64,000 nucleotides of DNA, taken from Enterocloster lavalensis. GTDB lineage: Bacteria > Bacillota > Clostridia > Lachnospirales > Lachnospiraceae. The notes under the pieces were generated by a model. The model was not told the DNA's origin and made no database searches. It was given only the letters and a program-made list of their open reading frames with translations. The DNA lies in NCBI RefSeq assembly GCF_902364025.1, contig NZ_CABJCG010000016.1:62001-126000 (forward strand), in the 5' to 3' direction. The position numbers and the translations under genes are program-made. This document shows, in pieces, positions 58,068 through 64,000 of the stretch (position 1 is its first letter; each line of letters begins with the position of its first letter).

Positions 58068-61000
58068 ATGCAGCAGGACGTACTGGAACTTTTTTCACCC
58101 GCAACGGCGGAGTGGTTTACAAATACATTCGGAGAGCCAACGGATGTGCAGAAGGCGGCCTGGCCCGCCATTGGGGCCGGGAAACCGGCTCTGGTCAGCG
58201 CGCCTACGGGAACCGGAAAGACCCTGTCCGCATTCCTGATTTTTATCGACCGGTTGAACGCCCTGGCACGGGCGGGGGAGCTTAAAGAGGAGCTGTATCT
58301 GATCTACATTTCCCCCCTCAAATCCCTGGCCGGGGATATCCGGGAGAACCTGCGACGGCCGCTCCTCGGCATCCCGCGGGAGGAGGGGCAGGAGGAGATT
58401 CAGGTGGGAATCCGCACCGGGGACACGCCCCAGAAGGACCGTCAGAGGATGATCAAGCATCCGCCCCACATCCTGATCACCACCCCTGAGTCCCTGTTTC
58501 TCATGCTGACCTCCAAAAATGGAGGCTCCGTGCTGAAAACGGCCCGGGCGCTGATCATCGACGAGCTCCACGCCCTTATCGACACCAAACGGGGAGCGCA
58601 CCTGATGCTCTCCGTGGCCAGACTGGACCGGCTCTGCGGCACAAACCTACAGCGCATTGGCCTGTCCGCCACCATTGAGCCCCTGGAGCTGGCGGCCGCC
58701 TACCTGTCCCCAGAGCCGGTACAGATTTGCGCCCCAGCCATGAAAAAACAGGTCAGGATTCAGGTCATCGGCACCGCGCCCGCGGTGGGGCGGAGAAAGG
58801 ACCCGGTCTGGGAGGAACTGGGAATGGCGGTGTACCGGCAATGTCTGGAATGCCGGAGCGTGATCGCATTTTCCGAGGGACGCCGCTATGCGGAAAAGCT
58901 GGCGTATTATGTAAATCTGCTGGGCGGAGACGGCTTTGCCCGGGTTCACCACGGCAGCCTTTCCAAAGAACAGCGGGCGGTGGCGGAGCAGGACCTGCGG
59001 GAAGGACGGCTCCGTCTGCTGTGCGCCACCTCCTCCATGGAGTTGGGCATCGACGTGGGCGACGTGGAGCGGGTGCTGCAGGTGGGCTGCCCCAGAACCA
59101 TTTCCAGCACTATGCAGCGGCTGGGCCGGGCCGGGCACAATCCGGGGCGGGTCAGCGAAATGCTCATGTATCCGCGCACCGCCTCGGAGGCCGTATACTG
59201 CGGCATGACCGCCCAGGTGGCCAGGCTGGGGGGCGTGGAACAGGCCCGGCCGCCCAGGATGTGCCTGGACGTGCTGGCCCAGCACCTGGTGTCCATGGCC
59301 TCGGGGGAGGGATACAGCGTGGGGGACGTGCTGGAAATCCTTAAGCGGGCCTACTCCTTCCGGGACGTGACCGCGGAGGACGTGCGGCAGACGCTGGAAA
59401 TGCTGGCCGGGGATTATGAGCACGACCGGGAAATCCCCGTGCGCCCCCGGGTACTGTACGATCGGATTCACGGTCTGGTGGCCGGGGACAACTACAGCCG
59501 CATGCTGGCCACGGCGGCGGGAGGCACCATACCGGACAAGGGCCTTTACGTGGCCAAAACCGAGGACGGGGTCACCTTGGGAGAGCTGGACGAGGAATTC
59601 GTCTACGAGTCCCAGATCGGGGACAAGTTCATGCTGGGCTCCTTCGGCTGGCGGATTGTGCGCCAGGACAAGGACTCTGTGATCGTCACCCAGGCCCCCG
59701 CGGAGGGGGCCAGACTGCCCTTCTGGAAGGGGGAGACCAAGGGGCGTTCCCTGCGGACCAGCCTGGCATTTGGAAGGATTTTGCGGGAATTGGAACGCGC
59801 GGAGTCGGAGGGGAAGCTGCCGGAACAGCTGGGGACCCTGGGATTGGACGAGGCCGCCACGGAGCACGCCGCCGGGTTTATCAGGCGGCAGATTCAGGCT
59901 ACGGGCGGCCTGCCGGACGACAGGACCATTATCGTGGAGCATTTTAGGGACAGCACGGGCAGCCACCAGGTGATGGTCCACGCCCTGTTCGGGCGGCGGG
60001 TCAACGCGCCCCTGTCGCTTCTGGTCCAGCGGGCCGCCGTCACCATGACGGGGATGGAAGCGGGGTGTGTGGACGAGGAAGAAGGCTTTCTTCTGTACCC
60101 TTACGGAAAGGAGCAGCTGCCAGAGGGTTTGCTGTATCAGATCGACCCGGAGCGCGTGCGCCCGGTATTGGAGGCGCTTCTGCCGGAAACGCCTCTGTTT
60201 GCCATGAGCTTCCGCTACAACGCGGCCAGGGCCCTGATGATGGGAATGCGCCATGCGGGCCGTCAGCCCCTGTGGATGCAGCGGCTGCGGAGCGCGGAGA
60301 TGCTCAGCTCCCTGATCGAAACGCCGGACCACCCCCTGATCCGGGAGACGAAGCGGGAATGCCTGGAGGACCAGTGGGACATCGACAGCGTGATTCAGAT
60401 ATTAAACGATATCCGCGCCGGCTTGATCACGGTGCGCGAAATCCACGTGGATATCCCCTCGCCCATGTCCCTGCCCTTCCAGTGGCAGGTGGAGACGGCG
60501 GAAATGTACGAGTATTCCCCCACCACCTCCAAAATACGCCGCGCCGTCAGCGAGGAGCTGAAACGGGCGGAGCTGGTGAAGCCGCCTGCCGAGGAATTAT
60601 CTAAAAAATGGGAGCGCCGGAAGCTGCCGGAAAATGAGGAACAGCTCCACGCCCTGCTGATGATGGAGGGAGATTTGGCCGCCGGTGAGCTGGAAGTGCC
60701 CGCCGAATGGCTGGATAATTTGGCCAGACGTGGCCTGGCCTGCTACCTGGAACCGGGAATCTGGGTGGCGGCGGAGCAGAGGGAAGAGTATGAGATGGCT
60801 TTGGGGGTAGGGAGGAATGGAGGGGAGATAGAGGCGCCGGACTTGGCTGGGATGAAGAGGGAAGACGTGGCGGCAGCGCGCGGGACAGCACTGGGTTTGG
60901 CTAGGATGAACGGAGGCGATGAGGGGAAAGCGCGCGAGACAGCACTGGGTTCGGCTGGGATGAACGGAGGCGATGAGGGGAGAACGCGCGGGACAGTGTT

Positions 61001-62558
61001 GGACTCGTCTGGGATAAACAGGGGAGACGCGGCGAAGGGATGCGGGCAGGCGCAGACTTCCCCGGAGGAGCAGGCTGTGCGCCACATCGTGCGTCGGCTG
61101 CTTTACTACCGGGGCGGGCAGACCGCCGGGGCGGTTCAGGAGCGGTATTTCCTGGCCGCCGGAGTTTCCGAGCGGATATTGAACGCACTCTGCGCCTCCG
61201 GGGACGTAGTGGAGGACGGAGGCGTTTACTATCACGGAAAACTTTATGAGCGGGCCCGGGAGGGATACATCCGCAGTCTGCGTACCCAGACCGCCACCCA
61301 GCCGCCGGAGCATTTCGCCGCCCTGGCTGCCCTCAGGGCAGTTGCGGCCGGGCCGTCCGAGGAGCAGCTGAAGCAGACCGTGGCCCGGTACTGTGGCCGG
61401 ATGTTTCCTGTAAAATACTGGGAAAGTGTCCTGCTTCCCAGGCGGATCAGGCGCTACAGCGGAGCCATGCTGGACAAGCTTTTGGCGGAAGGGGATTATT
61501 TCTGGCGGATGACGCCGGAGGGGAATCTCTGTTTCTGCCGGTATGAGGACATTGACTGGGACGCGCCGCTGCCAAAGGGCGCGGAGAGCCTGAAGGGCGA
61601 CGAGCTTCTCATGTACCGGGAACTGGCGCGCCGGGGAGCCAGCTTCTTAAAATTCCTCACCAGTGTGCCCAAGGAGGACAGCGCCCAGGAAGTTCTGCTG
61701 CGCCTGGCGGAAAAGGGGCTGGTCTGCGCGGACAGCTTCGTGCCGGTGCGCCAGTGGCAGAACCGTGAAAAAGTGAAAAAAGCCACGGCCAGGCAGCGGG
61801 TAAACGCCCGGGTCATGGCCCTGTCCGCCGGCCGCTGGGACGTGGTACGGCCGGTGAAGCAGTGGAGCGAGGAAGCGTGGCTCGAAGCATTTTTCACGGA
61901 AAATGGACTGCTTTGCCGGGAGACGTTTCGAAAGTCTTTGGCGGAGGTGAACGGTTCGCCGTATCTGGCGGGCGGCGCTGAGCGCGGGGAGAGTGGAGAG
62001 CGTCAGGAGAAAGGGGAGCGGCCGGCTCAAATGCCGGATCACATGCTGTATCAAACCGCGGAGCCCTTCAGCTGGAAACGCGCCCTGGAGCTGCTGCGAA
62101 TCTGGGAGTACACCGGGCGAATCCGCCGGGGATATTTTGTGGCCGGTCTGTCGGGCGCCCAGTTCATCCGCCGGGAAGAGTACGACGGCATAACCGCCGC
62201 CCTGAAGGACCCGGCGAAACAAATCCTGTGGCTGAACGGCACCGACCCGGCAGTTCAGTGGGGCAAGTCCCTGGAAATGCCTGCCGAGCAAGGATTCCTG
62301 GCGGTTCCCGGAACCGCTGTGGCGCTGAACACAGGCCGCCTGGCTGCGGTGATGGAGCGCCAGGGGAAAATCCTACGGGTATACGAGCCGGACTGCCTGG
62401 AAGAAGTTTTGACTGAATTTGTGCGGGATTACCGGCAGAACGCGCTGTTCGCGGAACAGAGGCGGATCACGGTGAAGGAGTATCCGCGCGAGGCGGGGGA
62501 CACGCTGCGAAGGGCGGGATTCATGCAGGAGATGGGGGATTTTGTGTTGTATCGGTAA
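58068..62558 (+). CDS. Lhr-like superfamily 2 helicase
   Basis: This 1496-residue helicase matches the long Lhr architecture. Walker A is SAPTGTGKTLSAF, the DExH box is IIDELHALIDTKRG, and motif VI lies in MQRLGRAGHNPGR. These are followed by the winged-helix and beta-barrel Lhr core and a long C-terminal extension. GGAGG (58058-58062) selects ATG 58068 over 58056. Lhr proteins translocate 3'-5' on single-stranded DNA and unwind RNA:DNA hybrids in DNA repair. A disordered linker (about residues 920-1000) contains three in-frame 54-bp repeats and interrupts the C-terminal half. It is a single-gene unit with its own terminator. Confidence 0.9.
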   Translation: MQQDVLELFSPATAEWFTNTFGEPTDVQKAAWPAIGAGKPALVSAPTGTGKTLSAFLIFIDRLNALARAGELKEELYLIYISPLKSLAGDIRENLRRPLLGIPREEGQEEIQVGIRTGDTPQKDRQRMIKHPPHILITTPESLFLMLTSKNGGSVLKTARALIIDELHALIDTKRGAHLMLSVARLDRLCGTNLQRIGLSATIEPLELAAAYLSPEPVQICAPAMKKQVRIQVIGTAPAVGRRKDPVWEELGMAVYRQCLECRSVIAFSEGRRYAEKLAYYVNLLGGDGFARVHHGSLSKEQRAVAEQDLREGRLRLLCATSSMELGIDVGDVERVLQVGCPRTISSTMQRLGRAGHNPGRVSEMLMYPRTASEAVYCGMTAQVARLGGVEQARPPRMCLDVLAQHLVSMASGEGYSVGDVLEILKRAYSFRDVTAEDVRQTLEMLAGDYEHDREIPVRPRVLYDRIHGLVAGDNYSRMLATAAGGTIPDKGLYVAKTEDGVTLGELDEEFVYESQIGDKFMLGSFGWRIVRQDKDSVIVTQAPAEGARLPFWKGETKGRSLRTSLAFGRILRELERAESEGKLPEQLGTLGLDEAATEHAAGFIRRQIQATGGLPDDRTIIVEHFRDSTGSHQVMVHALFGRRVNAPLSLLVQRAAVTMTGMEAGCVDEEEGFLLYPYGKEQLPEGLLYQIDPERVRPVLEALLPETPLFAMSFRYNAARALMMGMRHAGRQPLWMQRLRSAEMLSSLIETPDHPLIRETKRECLEDQWDIDSVIQILNDIRAGLITVREIHVDIPSPMSLPFQWQVETAEMYEYSPTTSKIRRAVSEELKRAELVKPPAEELSKKWERRKLPENEEQLHALLMMEGDLAAGELEVPAEWLDNLARRGLACYLEPGIWVAAEQREEYEMALGVGRNGGEIEAPDLAGMKREDVAAARGTALGLARMNGGDEGKARETALGSAGMNGGDEGRTRGTVLDSSGINRGDAAKGCGQAQTSPEEQAVRHIVRRLLYYRGGQTAGAVQERYFLAAGVSERILNALCASGDVVEDGGVYYHGKLYERAREGYIRSLRTQTATQPPEHFAALAALRAVAAGPSEEQLKQTVARYCGRMFPVKYWESVLLPRRIRRYSGAMLDKLLAEGDYFWRMTPEGNLCFCRYEDIDWDAPLPKGAESLKGDELLMYRELARRGASFLKFLTSVPKEDSAQEVLLRLAEKGLVCADSFVPVRQWQNREKVKKATARQRVNARVMALSAGRWDVVRPVKQWSEEAWLEAFFTENGLLCRETFRKSLAEVNGSPYLAGGAERGESGERQEKGERPAQMPDHMLYQTAEPFSWKRALELLRIWEYTGRIRRGYFVAGLSGAQFIRREEYDGITAALKDPAKQILWLNGTDPAVQWGKSLEMPAEQGFLAVPGTAVALNTGRLAAVMERQGKILRVYEPDCLEEVLTEFVRDYRQNALFAEQRRITVKEYPREAGDTLRRAGFMQEMGDFVLYR
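60877..61038 (+). repeat. 54-bp in-frame tandem repeat in the Lhr-like gene
   Basis: Three 54-bp units begin at 60877, 60931 and 60985 (each starting CGCGCGGGAC or CGCGCGAGAC) and encode 18-residue repeats of the type RGTALGLARMNGGDEGKA. Confidence 0.85.
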
Positions 62559-62576
62559 ATGTAAGAGGAAATGCTG

Positions 62577-62615
62577 CCGGCCGGGAACGTTTTGTGTTCC
62601 GGGCTGGTTGTTTTT
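62577..62615 (+). terminator. Terminator of the Lhr-like gene
   Basis: CCGGCCGGGAAC (62577-62588) pairs with GTTCCGGGCTGG (62596-62607) with one mismatch, followed by TTGTTTTT. Confidence 0.8.
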
Positions 62616-62832
62616 GTGAGGGGCGGGAGTGGAAATGAGGGAGGCGGCGGGAAGGGGATCAGGGCTGTTTGGGAATTGGGTATTAATCTTGGCTGCCTCG
62701 TGTACTAGCCGGTAGTGGGTCTGTGTGATAAAATGAGGGAAACGGAAAAATGTTGTGAGGGAATTTGAAAGTAGGGCCTGAGGCATTTTACATGACCGAT
62801 ATGAGAGCAAGAAGGCAGGAGGAGATGGAGAT

Positions 62833-63708
62833 ATGGGGGCAGAGGTATTGAAGGAAGCACAGAGGGAAGAAAAAGCGGTGGGTGAAAAGCTGGCCGGAGG
62901 AAAATTACGGGAACCATACTGCTATCGTGTGCGATATAGGGACGCGGGGCACGACTGCCAGGCGGATATTTGCGTTACAAAATCCCACGGATATGGTTAC
63001 GACCTGCGTCTGACGCTGGGCGGTTACACCTTCGTAGGCTCCAACCTCTGCGATTTTGAGTTGGAAGACCCTTCCAAGGCGGAGGCTGCGGCCCGGGAGT
63101 TCTGCCTGATGAAATGGGGCGGCTATGTCGCATATGGAGACCGGATTATGCCGTACGCCTACGCCTTGCAGAGATACAGCATGGAGATGGAGATTCCGGT
63201 GGAGGCAGAGCGTCGGGAAAATGGGGAGCGGATTGCAGGCATGATCCGTTTTGCCTACCGGATGGAGGCCTGCGATTCCTCCAGGGCGCGCAGCAGGTGC
63301 TACTGTGACGACAGGGAAATTTACCTGGACGACACGGTGTGCACGGAGTTCAGTTTGGCGGTGGACGGACATATTTATAAAGTGGACCGTCCTACCACGT
63401 ATTTTGAGCAGGCATTGTCGCAGATCTGCAGGAAATGCGGCCGGGAATACCTGCTCCGCTGCTGCTTTACCTGCCAGTATTCCGACTATTCGCCTTACGG
63501 GTGCGACGATTTCGGGAGTATGCTGTGTTATAGAGAATACAAGGAGGTTTACCTGACCGTGAACGATAAGGCAGGGTATTTTGATCGGTTGGAAGGACTG
63601 GATTGTGAAATCGAGCAGGAGACTAATGTGTGCGGGGAGTTTGAGGAGCGGACGCGGTGCGAGGGGTATCGGGGGATGGTGGATGGGGTTGGGGGTATAG
63701 GAACATGA
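62833..63708 (+). CDS. Cysteine-rich protein of unknown function (291 aa)
   Basis: I do not recognise this family with confidence. AGGAGGAG lies 8 nt before the ATG. The protein has no membrane segment and about fifteen cysteines, many in its last third (ICRKCGREYLLRCCFTCQYS, then YGCDDFGSMLCY), which suggests a metal site such as a structural zinc. The first half is beta-rich (ADICVTKSHGYGYDLRLTLG, then FVGSNLCDFEL). It is the last gene before the CRISPR-Cas operon, but 108 bp and a separate promoter separate them, so a shared function is not implied. Confidence 0.6.
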   Translation: MGAEVLKEAQREEKAVGEKLAGGKLREPYCYRVRYRDAGHDCQADICVTKSHGYGYDLRLTLGGYTFVGSNLCDFELEDPSKAEAAAREFCLMKWGGYVAYGDRIMPYAYALQRYSMEMEIPVEAERRENGERIAGMIRFAYRMEACDSSRARSRCYCDDREIYLDDTVCTEFSLAVDGHIYKVDRPTTYFEQALSQICRKCGREYLLRCCFTCQYSDYSPYGCDDFGSMLCYREYKEVYLTVNDKAGYFDRLEGLDCEIEQETNVCGEFEERTRCEGYRGMVDGVGGIGT

Positions 63709-63760
63709 AGGAAATATCATTTCCTGAGTTGATAACTTGGTTATAATTTCCATAAAAACA

Positions 63761-63788
63761 TTGAAATTACCCTTGAATATGTTACAAT
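63761..63788 (+). promoter_or_regulatory. Candidate promoter of the cas operon
   Basis: TTGAAA (63761-63766), a 16-bp spacer and TACAAT (63783-63788), about 30 bp before the cas3 start. Confidence 0.6.
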
Positions 63789-63816
63789 GTGTTGTATAGA
63801 GGGGAGGGGAGAGCGA

Positions 63817-64000
63817 ATGTATAAAGCCCACTACAGCGAAGACAAAACCCGTTCCCAGTCAGTCGCCGAACATCTCCAGGGCACGCAAAAGCTGGCAGGT
63901 GAATTCGCCGCGGCATTTGATTGCAGGGAATGGGGGGACGGCTGCGGGCTCCTTCATGACATTGGCAAATACAGCGCCAGCTTTAAACGGAGAATCGATG
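63817..64000 (+). CDS. cas3: CRISPR-associated Cas3, N-terminal HD nuclease part (partial)
   Basis: Only the first 61 codons are in the window. They contain the start of a Cas3 HD nuclease domain: QSVAEHLQGTQKLAGEFAAAF with the first metal-ligand His, then WGDGCGLLHDIGKYSASFKRR with the HD pair. The AEHL...WG...GLLHDIGKYS spacing is that of type I-C (and related I-B) Cas3 proteins, which degrade target DNA after recruitment by Cascade. GGGGAGGGGAG precedes the ATG. The rest of the operon and the array lie beyond 64000, so the subtype is an inference from this short piece. Confidence 0.82.
   Translation, partial: MYKAHYSEDKTRSQSVAEHLQGTQKLAGEFAAAFDCREWGDGCGLLHDIGKYSASFKRRID

Noticed and set aside
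63731..63747. TTGATA and TATAAT near 63729-63747 as the cas promoter
   Set aside because: The spacer is only 7 bp; the pair at 63761-63788 has normal spacing.

Overview
The window looks like chromosomal DNA from a GC-rich, spore-lineage gut Firmicute of the family Lachnospiraceae, most likely Enterocloster or a close relative. This is inferred from strong AGGAGG ribosome-binding sites, extended -10 promoters, many PTS and ABC sugar systems, a glycyl-radical enzyme with its activase, YesM/YesN-type sensors, a SpoIIE-type phosphatase fragment and a CRISPR Cas3 start. No rRNA, tRNA or CRISPR array is visible. Most of the window is GC-rich, with AT-rich islands at about 10.7-15.5 kb and around the hicB gene at 32.5-33.1 kb.

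Layout. 0-5 kb: a TolC-like protein ending an upstream operon, then a relic of a contractile tail-like injection system (sheath and tube) joined to a broken SpoIIE phosphatase, then a PBECR4-like nuclease gene. 5.5-10.5 kb: a complete sugar ABC importer (lipoprotein, two permeases, own ATPase) with a TIM-barrel sugar isomerase/epimerase. 10.7-15.3 kb: an AT-rich beta-glucoside cassette (RpiR regulator, PTS IIBCA, GH1 phospho-glucosidase). 15.4-19.3 kb: a YesM kinase, a membrane-tethered binding protein and a YesN regulator, preceded by a promoter-plus-terminator leader. 19.4-21.9 kb: a LysR regulator, an unknown gene and a DUF1275 membrane protein.

22-32.5 kb is the most coherent metabolic locus: a glucose-type PTS IICBA, a DeoR regulator, a glycyl-radical-enzyme activase, a glycyl radical enzyme, a fructose-6-phosphate aldolase, a ROK kinase and a glycerol dehydrogenase. 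The set parallels E. coli ybiW/ybiY/fsaA and pflD/pflC/fsaB/gldA. It most likely imports and phosphorylates an anhydro-sugar-alcohol, opens it by radical chemistry, splits the product with the aldolase and reduces the resulting C3 carbonyl. A shared TTTCAAATGAA(A/T) element precedes both the PTS and the glycyl radical enzyme.

32.6-43 kb: hicB with a decayed hicA, an MBL-fold hydrolase, an MFS-PatB pair, and an operon of two-component system, MFS, BCCT transporter and mandelate-racemase-type enolase, probably for a betaine-like compound. 43-49.3 kb: a GGDEF/EAL protein, a double-headed GntR regulator and a hybrid histidine kinase. 49.3-58 kb: RecQ, a LysR regulator with a textbook operator, a divergent pair resembling the double-cubane-cluster protein and its ATPase (yjiM/yjiL-like), two unknown genes, a 17-bp minisatellite and a MerR/TipA-type regulator. 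58-64 kb: a giant Lhr-like helicase, an unknown Cys-rich protein and the first 61 codons of a type I (probably I-C) cas3, which continues beyond the window.

A recurrent theme is short GC-rich tandem duplication, both in-frame inside genes (TolC-like, binding protein, RecQ, Lhr) and between genes. Promoters and terminators were found by eye and are candidates.
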